64,000 bases of DNA. It comes from Streptomyces albospinus. Its GTDB lineage: Bacteria; Actinomycetota; Actinomycetes; Streptomycetales; Streptomycetaceae. The stretch lies in the NCBI RefSeq assembly GCF_014648695.1, contig NZ_BMRP01000025.1, forward strand, positions 26,464-90,463, written 5' to 3'. The translations under genes and the position numbers were made by a program. Below the pieces are notes generated by a model, which was not told the DNA's origin, did not search any database, and worked only from the letters and a program-made list of their open reading frames with translations. Shown here one piece after another: positions 52,992 through 62,003 of this stretch. Within the stretch, counting starts at the first letter, position 1; every line of letters starts with the position of its first letter.

Positions 52992-53735
52992 ATGGCCGCG
53001 ACATCCCTACCCTCTTCCTTCCTGCGTCCTTCCTCCCGGCGTGGGCTGCGCCGCGCCGCCGTCGTCGGCGCACTGGCCACCGCCGGTGTGCTGGCCGGCG
53101 CCGGTGCCGCGTTCGCCCATGTCACCGTCCACCCCGACAGCTATCCGCAGGGCGCCTCGGACGGCACCTTGACCTTCCGGGTGCCGGACGAGGAGGACAC
53201 CGCGAGCACCACCAAGGTGGACATCACGCTTCCCACGGACCATCCGATCCCGTCCGTCCTGGTCACGCCCGTCGGGGGCTGGACGGCGCAGGTGAAGACC
53301 ACCAAGCTCAAGACCCCGATCAAGACCGACGACGGAAACATCACCGAGGCCGTCTCGGAGATCATCTGGACCGGCGGCAAGATCGATCCCGGCAACTACC
53401 AGGACTTCACCATCGCCTTCGGGCAACTGCCCAACGGAGCCGACCAGTTGGTCTTCAAGGCCCTCCAGACCTACTCCGACGGCAAGATCACCCGCTGGAT
53501 CGAGGCGAAGCGACCAGGCCAGCCAGAGCCGGAGAACCCCGCCCCGACCCTGAAGCTGACCGCCGCGGCCTCCTCCGACACACCGAGCACGGCACCGAAG
53601 GCCTCCCCGACCGCATCGGCAAAGACCAATGACCCAACCGCCCGCAGCCTCGGCATCGCGGGCTTGGTAGCCGGCGTTCTCGGCCTGGTCGCGGGCGGCC
53701 TCGGCCTGGCCCGCAGCCGCTCCGGCAAGCGCTAG
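52992..53735 (+). CDS. YcnI-like (DUF1775) copper-binding protein
   Basis: A 247-residue exported protein. The signal peptide (AAVVGALATAGVLAGAGAAF) ends so that the mature chain starts AHVTVHPDSYPQGASDG, placing the copper-ligand His at or near the N-terminus as in Bacillus YcnI. The domain continues with FRVPDEEDTASTTKVDITLP, the conserved Trp in TPVGGWTAQV, and IIWTGGKIDPGNYQDFTIAF. A Ser/Thr/Pro linker and a C-terminal helix (IAGLVAGVLGLVAGGLGLAR) anchor it. Extracellular, membrane-anchored copper chaperone by homology. Confidence 0.93.
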   Translation: MAATSLPSSFLRPSSRRGLRRAAVVGALATAGVLAGAGAAFAHVTVHPDSYPQGASDGTLTFRVPDEEDTASTTKVDITLPTDHPIPSVLVTPVGGWTAQVKTTKLKTPIKTDDGNITEAVSEIIWTGGKIDPGNYQDFTIAFGQLPNGADQLVFKALQTYSDGKITRWIEAKRPGQPEPENPAPTLKLTAAASSDTPSTAPKASPTASAKTNDPTARSLGIAGLVAGVLGLVAGGLGLARSRSGKR

Positions 53736-53736
53736 T

Positions 53737-53778
53737 CGCCGGGCACTGCCCCCGCACTGCCCCGGTGAGCGCCCGGCG
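53737..53778 (+). terminator. stem-loop after YcnI-like gene
   Basis: cgccgggc (53737-53744) and gcccggcg (53771-53778) pair around a 26-base loop, starting right after the stop codon. Confidence 0.45.
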
Positions 53779-54550
53779 GATCCGGACGCCCGCCGGGGAG
53801 TCGGTCACCCCGAGCTTCCCACGGGATGGAGGACAACACGCCATTGAGGGATCAGCGCAGTGCCTCCAGCCTGTGGGCCGTGGTGGCCGGCACATGTCTC
53901 CCGAAGGCCCTGACCGGCTGCGTCACGCGAAGCGCCGCGCCCCGTTTCGCCTGCGGTGAGTGCTTCTCCGTACGGGCTCGACGAGGGCCTGGTCCTGGCC
54001 GCCAGACCGCCATCGGCTACCGGCGCGGGCATCGTTCCCCATGGATGGCAGTCCGCGAGCGTGAGCCTCTTCGTACAACCCAATGCCCCAAGATCCGCCC
54101 CGATCGACGCTGCGCAGGGGTAGCCCTGACGCTGACGATGTGAGCGAGGCGGATGAGCCGGCGATCACGGGAAGGGTCACTGTGCGACGGACAATCCAGC
54201 CAACGGGGTGGCCTCCGTACTCCGTGGCATGGGGCAGTCGCCATGCGGCCTTTCCTCGCGGTCGTCGACGCGCCCGCCCCGTGGCCCGTCCGACATGGTC
54301 CGGATCCCGTGGGGGGAAGAAGGCCGGTCGGACGGCGCCGTCCTCACGCGCTCAGAGAGAGCCGTAGCACTCAACGTATACAGCCACCACAGAAGCTGAT
54401 TCCGAAAGCTGATTCCGAGCCCTCAAAACGGCCGGAGTTGCTCTTCTCCCCCAGATATTCCGAGTTTTGACGGTCTGAGGAGGAATGGGAATCAAGAGCA
54501 ATGCCGCAGGGGCATCGGCTGCCTGCTGATCACTGTGCTACTCAGGGGCA
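53779..54550. other. region without a supportable gene
   Basis: Several open frames, none with family signature and start signals. A short direct repeat, agctgattccga, occurs twice near 54395-54420. Possibly decayed DNA. Confidence 0.35.
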
Positions 54551-54892
54551 ATGACCGCTCTCAGCGCATCCGACAGGCCGTCTGACGCGGTGTTGTGCGA
54601 CCTCGACAACGTGATCCACTTCTATGACTTGACCCACTTGGCCAGGCTGGAACGGTTGGCTGGACTGGCCGAGGGGGCAACCGCGCGGGTGGCCTATGCA
54701 CCAGAGGTGGACCTGCCACTGCTGCTGGGCAAGATCAGCAAGGAAGAGTGGGTTGACTCCACCGTGCGGAGACTCGCAGGTGAGGTCTCGCAGTTGCAGA
54801 CCCGTGAGCTTGGAACAGCACTCGCCGAGGCACCCTTCTGGGCCGACGAGGTGGTCGTCACCATGCTTCGCCGGGCCCGGAACACATGTGTA
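54551..54892 (+). pseudogene. HAD-family hydrolase, truncated after cap domain
   Basis: AVLCDLDNVIHFYDLTHLAR is HAD motif I with the nucleophile Asp; a helical cap with APEVDLPLLLGKISKEEWVD follows, up to VVTMLRRAR. Motifs II to IV are absent: the frame continues as unrelated sequence and, still open, reaches the small secreted protein at 55118. The enzyme cannot be active as encoded. Confidence 0.6.
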
Positions 54893-55117
54893 CACCAAGA
54901 ATTTCCGGGGCCCGGCCGCAGCATCGTCACCTCGCGCAGGAAGATCGAGAACGTCGACGATCCCGTCCCGCCAAACGTGCCCTCACTCGAATCATCCACG
55001 GCGCGCCACGCGCTGGGTGCACGCACATGCGCTAACTCATGTCGCATGGACCCCACCACAGCCCCGGCAGCGAACACCTACGACATCAACCGCAAGCGCC
55101 CCGTTTCGGGAGGTTCC

Positions 55118-55273
55118 ATGTGCAGCCGCCGCGTTCTTCGGCTCGTCACCATTCCTCTGATGGCTGCCCTGTTCTCGCTGGGAGCAGCTTCGGCCGCCTC
55201 AGCGGATGGCGGAGCCGACCAAGGCACGGGCTACGAAACAAACCTCGGCGCCCTCGTCGGACTCGGCATCTGA
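55118..55273 (+). CDS. 51-aa secreted peptide
   Basis: A strong ribosome site (gggaggttcc) precedes ATG 55118. The signal peptide MCSRRVLRLVTIPLMAALFS is cleaved after ASA, leaving a mature peptide of about 22 residues, DGGADQGTGYETNLGALVGL plus GI. It is acidic/Gly-rich at first and hydrophobic at the end, with no Cys. It is in the same open frame as the truncated HAD gene but has its own start. Function unknown; short secreted peptides of this kind are uncommon and worth testing. Confidence 0.65.
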   Translation: MCSRRVLRLVTIPLMAALFSLGAASAASADGGADQGTGYETNLGALVGLGI

Positions 55274-55521
55274 AGTAGTGCCCTCAACATGGCAGACAGC
55301 ATTGCCACATTCCTCGAAGCCCGCCGCACCCGGTCGGGGGTCGACCTCTCCCGAGTCTGGACGGGCGAAAGCGCGACGCCCGATCGGCCCGCCCATCGTT
55401 GGTGAGCCCCTCCCGGAAATTGGACCCGGCGGCTACTACGGGCCTGCCCACCACCGTTCCTCCGGCTTCAGTTGGTGCGCCGCCGGCCGCTCGGATCCGT
55501 CTGTGTTCGGACTCGTTGATG

Positions 55522-55896
55522 TCAGCCGTGGATGTCACCCCGATCGGCCTGGGCGGCCACCCAATCCAGAAGCGCGTCCGCCAGATCGGAAAGGGATCTT
55601 CCCGCGCCGAGCAGGACGAAGCGGCAGTCGAGATGGTCTCCCGGATTGTGCGGGTTCAGGGTGCCACAGCGCAGACCTGTACGGTCGATCTGTCCGCCCA
55701 GGCAGGTACCCACGAGTCCCGTCCACACCAGAAGGCCGTCTGTCCATAGGACGTCGACGGGGAAGTCCACACAAAAGTCTTCAGGTCCTGGCGCTCCACT
55801 GGGCCAGCTCGTGACGCGGGCCGCCAACCGTTCGACCACTGGCCGCCAGTCTTCGCCGAACTCCCAGTCCGCGAGATAGTCATCGAACGTGCTCAT
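55522..55896 (-). CDS. hypothetical 124-aa protein
   Basis: An acidic soluble protein starting MSTFDDYLADWEFGEDWRPV with a central Cys-containing region (GPEDFCVDFPVDVLWTDGLL; TCLGGQIDRTGLRCGTLNPH) and helical C-terminus (LSDLADALLDWVAAQ). Third codon positions are GC-rich as in real genes. Its ATG overlaps the stop of the upstream Nudix-like frame by 4 bases. Family not recognised. Confidence 0.65.
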   Translation of the reverse strand: MSTFDDYLADWEFGEDWRPVVERLAARVTSWPSGAPGPEDFCVDFPVDVLWTDGLLVWTGLVGTCLGGQIDRTGLRCGTLNPHNPGDHLDCRFVLLGAGRSLSDLADALLDWVAAQADRGDIHG

Positions 55897-56156
55897 CTGG
55901 CCAGTGAATCACCCCGGTGCATCACCGCTTGAGGAGGGTGGGGCCCCTTCGTGTGTATCCCCGTCCCCTCCCGCGTCTCCCGAACCGCCGCCCGGCCCAC
56001 AATCTCGCCGGCCTCTATCGTGCCCGCCGGGGGCTGCCAGCGCAGATCGCCTTCTTCGACTGCTCGGCGCACCAGCAGCACAGGGCCATCCCGCACGATC
56101 ACTGCCGACGCTACTGGCCTCTCCCCCGTGTCTCCTCCCGCCACCTTGGGAACCAC
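55893..56156 (-). CDS. Nudix hydrolase-like protein, short
   Basis: 87 residues. GPVLLVRRAVEEGDLRWQPP leads into a Nudix box, AGTIEAGEIVGRAAVRETRE followed by GTGI. The box deviates from GX5EX7REUXEEXGU (the REUXEE part reads RETREG), and the protein ends soon after, about 50 residues short of usual. Probably a decaying gene, although its stop overlaps the next start as in an operon. Confidence 0.55.
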   Translation of the reverse strand: MVPKVAGGDTGERPVASAVIVRDGPVLLVRRAVEEGDLRWQPPAGTIEAGEIVGRAAVRETREGTGIHTKGPHPPQAVMHRGDSLAR

Positions 56157-57132
56157 ACCAGCCAGTCCGACAGCGGCTTGCCGTCGCTGCTGTAGTGCAG
56201 CGACGCGTACGTGTAGCCCAGCAAGTCGACCGACCGCGCCGAATCGGGACCCTTCAAAACGGTCGGTTCAAGTTCGGGACGCTGTTCGGTGCCGGACACC
56301 GCAGGACGCGTTCCGGGGTCGGCACCGTATTCCTGATCGGGCATGTGGGACTACGTGAAGTCCGAATACGCAAGGTGGGTCGCGCAGACCCAGCACCGGA
56401 AACACATCGCTCACGACCAGTGACCGTAACAGTCACTGCCGAGATGACATTGATCGGGGCGTCATTGTCTGAGTCATACTTCAACGATCAAGCTGAGACG
56501 GTCATCCCGCAGGTGTTGGCGACTACAGGCGCACTGGAAGGTAGTGGGTCGATTCAGCATCAAGGTGTCACCCACAGCGCCCACGGCGGGCCCCGCACTC
56601 AGCGACAAAGCCGCAGGTAAGGCGTCTATGCGGTCCTTTCGAGGATTGCCATGCACCCCACACGGTGCGCCATGGGAACGACGTGGAAAAGTGGCGCCGG
56701 CCGTGATAGAGAGACCGGGATCGGACTCCCCTCTTCCATGGAATTCCGGACCGCTCGAACCTTCACTGACAGTCGCCGCTCTGGTGACATCGCCTCGACT
56801 CGATATCGGAATTTTTGAGCGGGAATCGACATCTCCTCCGGCACGCGCACGGTTGCTCTGGCCTGCGGACAGCGCGCGAAAGAAAAACCCGTGTGGCGAC
56901 AGCGCCGCATATTCAGGGAATCGGTGTTCCACGGAATAGGCACGCGACCAGGCTGACACGGATGGTTCTCGGCGGTCTACGCCGCGCACATGTAGTGCAC
57001 ACGGTGGTACGCGGGGTCTAGCTTGAAGAGGGAGGAGGCGATCACACCCGACCGTAGGCGCCAGGCGCCGACACCGCATGACGTGTCCGGTCATTCGTGA
57101 GCCCGTCGCCTTCCGAGGCGAGGGAGGCAGCC
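56157..57132. other. long region without a supportable gene
   Basis: About 975 bp. Near 56111-56270 (minus) a peptide DLLGYTYASLHYSSDGKPLS then DWLVWFPRWREET looks gene-derived but unrecognised, directly upstream of and in another frame to the short Nudix gene. The remainder, partly less GC-rich (56440-56940), shows no coding evidence. Confidence 0.35.
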
Positions 57133-57639
57133 ATGTCAGACTTGATCATCATCGGGTACGACAACGCGCAGAAGGCCAGGCAGGCAGAAAGGCTCATCCA
57201 GGACCTCGAACGCAAGCACGTCGTCGCCCTCACCGGCTTGGCGGTGGTCGCCGCCGACGCCAACGGACACACATACGTCGACACGCACGACGACATCCCG
57301 CGTCGAACCGTCGCCACCTCGGCTACTGCGGGAGCGCTGTGGGGACTCGTCATCGGCATGCTGTTCCTCATGCCGGCCCTCGGGCTGCTGGGCGCCGCTC
57401 TGGGCGGACTGGCAGGCAAGCTCAGCCAGTCCGGTCTGGACAAGCGGTTCCGCGACCGTGCCCACGAGTTGCTCGAACCGGGCAAGGCCGCCGTCGTCGT
57501 CATGACCACACAACTCAGCGAGGACCGGTTCGCCGCCGCCCTGGAACCCTTGGGCGGAACGGTACTGAAGACGTCACTGTCGCAATCCGACGAACACGAA
57601 CTGGCGCAGCAACTCGTAGGGACCCCGCAGGCGGCCTGA
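57133..57639 (+). CDS. DUF1269 membrane protein
   Basis: A 168-residue protein. SDLIIIGYDNAQKARQAERL starts the domain; a Gly-rich membrane hairpin follows (SATAGALWGLVIGMLFLMPA, LGAALGGLAGKLSQSGLDKR), then AVVVMTTQLSEDRFAAAL. This order is diagnostic for DUF1269, a small stress-associated family with a glycine-zipper-like segment. ATG 57133 is preceded by cgagggaggcagcc. Function unknown. Confidence 0.9.
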   Translation: MSDLIIIGYDNAQKARQAERLIQDLERKHVVALTGLAVVAADANGHTYVDTHDDIPRRTVATSATAGALWGLVIGMLFLMPALGLLGAALGGLAGKLSQSGLDKRFRDRAHELLEPGKAAVVVMTTQLSEDRFAAALEPLGGTVLKTSLSQSDEHELAQQLVGTPQAA

Positions 57640-57810
57640 CAGGCGCTCCGCTCTCCGAGCAGGGAGCAGGATCCCCACGGCCGCACGCGGCTCGCCCCGG
57701 TCGCCTCTGCGATCGACGCCCGCCTCGAACCAGTCGGGGATGACATCGTCCGGCCGGGGGCGCCGCGACACGCGGAGCCGCCGAGCCGGCTACGGCATGA
57801 AGGCAGGGGC

Positions 57811-58291
57811 CTACTCGGCGCCCCTGACGGGCGGGCTGGTCCAACGCCAGGACGTGGGCTCTCTGTAGCTGCATGGGGTGCCTTGTCCGCCGCGACGATG
57901 TCCGGCTTGGTCGGCCTCCTCCGGTGCGGCCAGGACGGCCGTGCTCACCCGCATGCCCACCGCGTCGTGGTGGGCACGGGCCACCACGGAAACGACACCG
58001 ACCAGGGACAGCTCTGCCTGTCCGCGGCGGGCAGCCTGGGCGGCGACCACCCCTCCCTCGTGGTGTGGAAAACATCGGCACCGCACCACTGGGCGAAGCA
58101 GTCGTAGACCGTGTACCAGGCTCCGATTTCGGGTGCCATCTCCCGCCATTGGCTGCCGGTGCGAAACCGCCAGATCACCCCCCTCGAACTGCTCACCCAG
58201 CTGCTCTGGGCAGGAACCGCAGCGCCTGTTAGGCAGAAACGGCTCAATCAACTCCCTCTTGTCATCGTTGAGTTCACGTCGCGCGACATGA
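57811..58291 (-). pseudogene. IS5-family transposase N-terminal relic, multiply frameshifted
   Basis: Segments in alternating minus frames: VARRELNDDKRELIEPFLPN, then GVIWRFRTGSQWREMAPE, FGAWYTVYDCF-like residues, and VVARAHHDAVGMRVST, matching IS5-group transposases through the first Asp region. At least three shifts; the C-terminal half is absent. Confidence 0.75.
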
Positions 58292-58342
58292 GTGTTGTAC
58301 CAACCCGAAGCCCACCATGGGCCCAGAACGCGACAGCGTTGG

Positions 58343-59155
58343 TCACGACTCCGAACAGGCCCCAGGAGGAGTCGGTACGGCGAGGAGGTGTGGGCGTTTT
58401 GCCGTGTGGCCGTCGCCGCTTGAACGGCCGCGCAGGCGTCTTCCCAGCCAGGGTCCCAGGAAGGCCGCGGCCCAGCGCAGTTCGGCGACGGTGGCGTTCC
58501 ATCCGGTGGGTGAGGGTGTTGCCGGTGAGGGCAGGGGGTGTGTCCAGGTGTCGTCGCTGCCGGGCAGCGCGAGAGCGTGGGCGACGGCGGCGGCGATCCG
58601 CTGGTGGCCGAGTGGGCTGGCGTGGAGGCGGTCCGGGCTCCACAGGCGGGGGTCGGTGACCACCGGATGGTGGCTGGTCTCGGCGACGGTGACCCCGTGA
58701 CGTCGAGCTGCCTGGCGGATGCGGTCGTTGAGGGCGGTGACGCGGGGGCTGAGCGGCCGGGCGAGCGGGGTGATGCGTGCGATGTCGGGGAAGGTGAGGG
58801 TGGCGACGCGAGCGCCCTGGGCGGTGAGCGCGGCGAACATCGCCTCCAGGTGGCCGGCGACTTCGTCGGCGTCGAACCGCGGTCGCAGCAGGTCGTTGAC
58901 CCCGGCGACCACGGTGGCCAGGTCGGGGCGCAGAGCGAGGGCGGCGGCGAGTTGTTCGGTGCGGACGTGGCGGGCCAGGCGTCCTCGCACGGCCAGGTTG
59001 GCGTACTCCAGACCGGGGTTGTGCTGTGCGAGGTGTTCGGCGAGCCGGTCGGCCCAGCCACGCAGCCCCGTGGTGTCGTCGCCGTCGCCGAGTCCCTCGG
59101 TCTGGCTGTCGCCGAGAGCAACGTAACGCACGTATCGCGGATCAGCGCCGGGCAC
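58343..59155 (-). CDS. SGNH/GDSL-family esterase
   Basis: A 270-residue hydrolase. Block I VRYVALGDSQTEGLGDG with the nucleophile Ser, block II Gly in YANLAVRGRLARH, block III ATVVAGVNDLLRPRF (GxND), and block V DRLHASPLGHQRIA with Asp-x-x-His. GTG 59155 lies inside the end of the PadR gene (14-bp overlap), so the two are translationally coupled. The last 40 residues are low-complexity Arg/Gly. Cytoplasmic esterase or acyl-transfer enzyme; substrate unknown. Confidence 0.92.
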   Translation of the reverse strand: MPGADPRYVRYVALGDSQTEGLGDGDDTTGLRGWADRLAEHLAQHNPGLEYANLAVRGRLARHVRTEQLAAALALRPDLATVVAGVNDLLRPRFDADEVAGHLEAMFAALTAQGARVATLTFPDIARITPLARPLSPRVTALNDRIRQAARRHGVTVAETSHHPVVTDPRLWSPDRLHASPLGHQRIAAAVAHALALPGSDDTWTHPLPSPATPSPTGWNATVAELRWAAAFLGPWLGRRLRGRSSGDGHTAKRPHLLAVPTPPGACSES

Positions 59156-59711
59156 GGGCCGCCTGCCTTTCCAGCAGGATCGTGATGGTGCGTTCGCACC
59201 AGTCGCGGTTGCCCTGTTCGAAGGCGAGCCCACGCAGGCAGGTCAGGTAGGGGCCGATGCGCTCGCTGTGGCGCAGGAACTCCTCCTCGGTGCGGTCGCC
59301 GCGCATGGTGTGCAGCAGCTTGCCGAACAGCTCGATCTTGGCCTGGGCGAAGGCCACGCGCTCGGTGAGCCGCGCCATCAGGATCCCGATGTCGACGTGG
59401 TCGGCGGCCTGGACCTTGACGAGCAGGTCGTCGCGGATGAAGGAGGGCTTTGTGGTGGTGGCGGTGAAGTGTTCCAGTTCGGCCAGGCCGGCGTCGGTGA
59501 CCTGGAACAGGCGCTTGTTGGGCCGGGTGTCCTGGACCACTTCCCGACCCGCGACGAGCCCGTCCTTCTCCAGCCGGGTCAGCTCGGCGTACAGCTGCTG
59601 CGGCTGAGCGTGCCAGAAGTTCGCGACCCCGAGGTCGAACGCCTTGGCCAGCTGGTATCCGCTCAGTTCCTCGTCGAGCAGCGCCGCCAGCACGGCATGA
59701 CGCAATGCCAT
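59142..59711 (-). CDS. PadR-family regulator with C-terminal helical domain (VirR/AphA type)
   Basis: A 189-residue regulator. Winged helix: LRHAVLAALLDEELSGYQLA, HAQPQQLYAELTRLEKDGLV and NKRLFQVTDAGLAELEHF. A long helical dimerisation domain follows (FIRDDLLVKVQAADHVDIGI; FLRHSERIGPYLTCLRGLAF). ATG 59711 follows ggaggggatccg. Operon with the SGNH esterase and divergent from a SnoaL-like gene; an inverted repeat in the shared promoter is the likely operator. Confidence 0.94.
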   Translation of the reverse strand: MALRHAVLAALLDEELSGYQLAKAFDLGVANFWHAQPQQLYAELTRLEKDGLVAGREVVQDTRPNKRLFQVTDAGLAELEHFTATTTKPSFIRDDLLVKVQAADHVDIGILMARLTERVAFAQAKIELFGKLLHTMRGDRTEEEFLRHSERIGPYLTCLRGLAFEQGNRDWCERTITILLERQAARARR

Positions 59712-59772
59712 CGGATCCCCTCCCCTCCTTCGTCCTGCTTGGCCCTGTCCATGGGCCCATCCTGCATGATAC

Positions 59773-59802
59773 TCATGAATCTGATTACTCTTATTCGTGA
59801 GC
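59773..59802. promoter_or_regulatory. inverted-repeat operator between padR and SnoaL-like gene
   Basis: Arms ctcatgaat (59773-59781) and attcgtgag (59794-59802) match at 8 of 9 positions around an AT-rich 12-bp core. It lies 13 bases before the SnoaL-like ATG and 61 before padR, so it could control both. Confidence 0.75.
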
Positions 59803-59815
59803 ATGAGGGGAAGTC

Positions 59816-60250
59816 ATGAACGCAGCAGAGCGCTTCCGCGCCGCCGTCGACCGCCGCGACCTCGCAGCCCTGGACGACCTGTTCACCGACGACGTCCGCC
59901 TGTACAGCCCCGTGAAGTTCCAGCCCTTCGAGGGCAAGCCCATGGTGCTGGGCCTCTTCGGGGTCCTGCTCCGTACCTTCGAGAACTTCCGCTACATCGG
60001 CCAGTACGCCGGCACCGCCGAGACGAGCACCGACGGCACCACCTCTCCCTCGGAGGTCCTGCTCTTCCGCACCACCGTGGGCGGCAAGCAGATCCACGGC
60101 ATCGACCTGCTGCACTTCGACGACGACGGCCGGATCAAGGAGTTCACAGTCATGGTCCGACCACAGTCCGCCGTCCACACCCTGGGCGAGGCGGTCCTCG
60201 CCGGGCTGATCGCCGACGGTCTGGTACCGGCGCCCGCCGATCAGTCGTGA
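59816..60250 (+). CDS. SnoaL-like / NTF2-family protein
   Basis: A 144-residue cone-shaped alpha+beta-barrel protein. AAERFRAAVDRRDLAALDDL and FTDDVRLYSPVKFQPFEGKP open the NTF2 fold, with IHGIDLLHFDDDGRIKEFTV at the end. ATG 59816 has gaggggaa upstream. Such proteins are isomerases, cyclases or ligand-binding; no catalytic call possible. Divergent from padR across a single operator, hence probably the main target of that repressor. Confidence 0.92.
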   Translation: MNAAERFRAAVDRRDLAALDDLFTDDVRLYSPVKFQPFEGKPMVLGLFGVLLRTFENFRYIGQYAGTAETSTDGTTSPSEVLLFRTTVGGKQIHGIDLLHFDDDGRIKEFTVMVRPQSAVHTLGEAVLAGLIADGLVPAPADQS

Positions 60251-60259
60251 GGGCGGCGC

Positions 60260-60545
60260 CCTGGTTCGCCAGCCGACGCCCCGATGTGGTCCTCGCGGGC
60301 CACAGATACGACCACGACACGTACGCGCGACCGGTTCGCGCAGTCGGCACCCGGCCACTGTTCGCCCGCCGCAACGCCGAACACGGCTCTGGTCTGGGCA
60401 CGCAGAGGTGGGTTCTCGCGCATGCCCTCCCGCTCCTGCACCACCTCCGCCGTCCGCGGATCCGCCAGGAGATCCGCTACGACACGCTCGAAGCTCTCCT
60501 CAGCGTCGGATGCGCGCTCATCTGCTGGAAGCAGCCGGCGTCACC
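60260..60545 (+). pseudogene. IS5-family transposase C-terminal relic
   Basis: RRPDVVLAGHRYDHDTYARP then FARRNAEHGSGLGTQRWVLA and LRRPRIRQEIRYDTLEALLS with CALICWKQ match the last third of a second IS5 subgroup (DRGYDHDKYR..., HGSGLG...RW, CALICWRRL). Key Asp-Arg-Gly-Tyr is changed to GHRY, and nothing precedes it in frame. Dead. Confidence 0.75.
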
Positions 60546-60755
60546 GCGTCACTCCTTGCCGCCAATGGGGTCTTCATCAGCGAATCGGTCCGCACGGGGG
60601 CCTGCATCCGAACGAGGGCCTGGGGCCTCTGAATCGGCGAACTCCCAACGTCAAAGAGAAGGAGTCCGGAGTGCACGACGAGAGCAGGTTGACCATTCCT
60701 GGAACCGTCACCGGCGGATTCACGAAGAAGGCACGGAAGGCGCGGGCTTTCGAGA

Positions 60756-62003
60756 CTACTGCGGTAGCGAAACCCTGATGACGAGTCCGCCGCCTTCGCG
60801 TGGCTCGGCGGTGATGGTGCCGTCGTGGGCGCGCACCACGGACCGCACGATGGACAGGCCGAGGCCGACGCCCTTGTCGCTGCCGGTGCGCTCGGCGCGC
60901 AGCCGTCGGAAGGGTTCGAAGAGGTTCTCGATCTCGTAGGCGGGGACCACGGGGCCGGTGTTGGCGACCACCAGGACCGCATGGCCAGGCTGGTGCTCGG
61001 TGGTGACATCGACCCAGCCTTCCTCGGGGACGTTGTAACGCACCGCGTTCTGAACGAGATTGAGCCCGATCCGCTCCAGGAGTACGCCGTTGCCCAGGGC
61101 GAAGACCTGCTGGCGGGCCCCACGGAACTCCACGCCGTTGCTGCGCGCCTCCCCGCGGGTCTGCTCGACGGCCTGCGAGGCGACCTCGGACAGATCGACC
61201 GGCTTCTTGTCGACGACCTTGTTCTCGCTGCGGGCGAGCAGCAGCAGGCCCTCCACCAGCTGCTCGCTGCGCTCGTTGGTCGCCAGCAGCGTCTTGCCCA
61301 GCTGGGTCAGCTCGGGTGACGCGTCCGGGTCGGCGAGCTGGACCTCCAACAGCGTGCGGTTGATCGCCAGAGGGGTACGCAACTCGTGGGAGGCATTGGA
61401 GACGAAGCGCCGCTGCGACTCGAAGGCCCGGTCCAGGCGGTCCAGCATCTCGTCGAACGTGTCGGCCAGCTCCTTGAGTTCATCATCCGGACCGCGCAGC
61501 TCGATCCGGCGATGCAGGTCGGAGCCTGCCACCCGCTGCGCGGTACGCGTGATCCGCCCCAGCGGCGACAGCACCCGCCCTGCCATTGTGTAGCCGAAGG
61601 CGAAGGCAACAACGGTCAGGCCCATCAACGCCACCAGGGAACGATTCCAGAGGGTTTGCAGAGCAGCAGCGCGCTGCTGCTCGAAGCAGCCGTTCAGGGC
61701 GACGTTGATCTCGTGGAGGGAAGCAGACGACGACAGCGGTGAGCATCTGCCGACGTCCACCGTGATGCCTCTGCCCGAGACGCTGAGAGACGGAATACTG
61801 TCGTCGAAGGCGCTCGCAGCCGACAGGTAGATGATCAATAGCAGCACGATGCCGGCCATCAGGAACATGCCGCCGTAGAGCACCGTAAGCCGGATCCGGA
61901 TGGTCGGGCGCAGCCAGAGGGCGGCCTGGTTCGACGGTTTGTGGTTCGACGGAGGTTTCGCAGGCACAGCCAGCGGTGCCGAAGGTTCGGAGGATGCAGC
62001 CAT
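60756..62003 (-). CDS. orphan sensor histidine kinase (HAMP-HisKA, CutS/VanS-like)
   Basis: A 415-residue membrane kinase. Soluble N-terminus (about 30), helix 1 RIRLTVLYGGMFLMAGIVLL, an extracytoplasmic domain with two Cys (VGRCSPLS, LNGCFEQQ), helix 2 near 125-145, HAMP (GRVLSPLGRITRTAQRVAGS), phosphoacceptor His in RRFVSNASHELRTPLAINRT, and ATPase boxes VQNAVRYNVPEEGW, VANTGPVV and GVGLGLSIVRSVVRAHDGTI. The WLRPTIRIRLTVLYGGMF segment resembles Streptomyces CutS. ATG 62003 is used. No response regulator lies upstream, where one is expected, so the pair is broken or split. Confidence 0.92.
   Translation of the reverse strand: MAASSEPSAPLAVPAKPPSNHKPSNQAALWLRPTIRIRLTVLYGGMFLMAGIVLLLIIYLSAASAFDDSIPSLSVSGRGITVDVGRCSPLSSSASLHEINVALNGCFEQQRAAALQTLWNRSLVALMGLTVVAFAFGYTMAGRVLSPLGRITRTAQRVAGSDLHRRIELRGPDDELKELADTFDEMLDRLDRAFESQRRFVSNASHELRTPLAINRTLLEVQLADPDASPELTQLGKTLLATNERSEQLVEGLLLLARSENKVVDKKPVDLSEVASQAVEQTRGEARSNGVEFRGARQQVFALGNGVLLERIGLNLVQNAVRYNVPEEGWVDVTTEHQPGHAVLVVANTGPVVPAYEIENLFEPFRRLRAERTGSDKGVGLGLSIVRSVVRAHDGTITAEPREGGGLVIRVSLPQ

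Noticed and set aside
57811..60545. Single IS5 element split by an inversion
   Set aside because: Placing the minus N-terminal piece before the plus C-terminal piece would rebuild a full-length protein, but the two pieces carry motifs of different IS5 subgroups.
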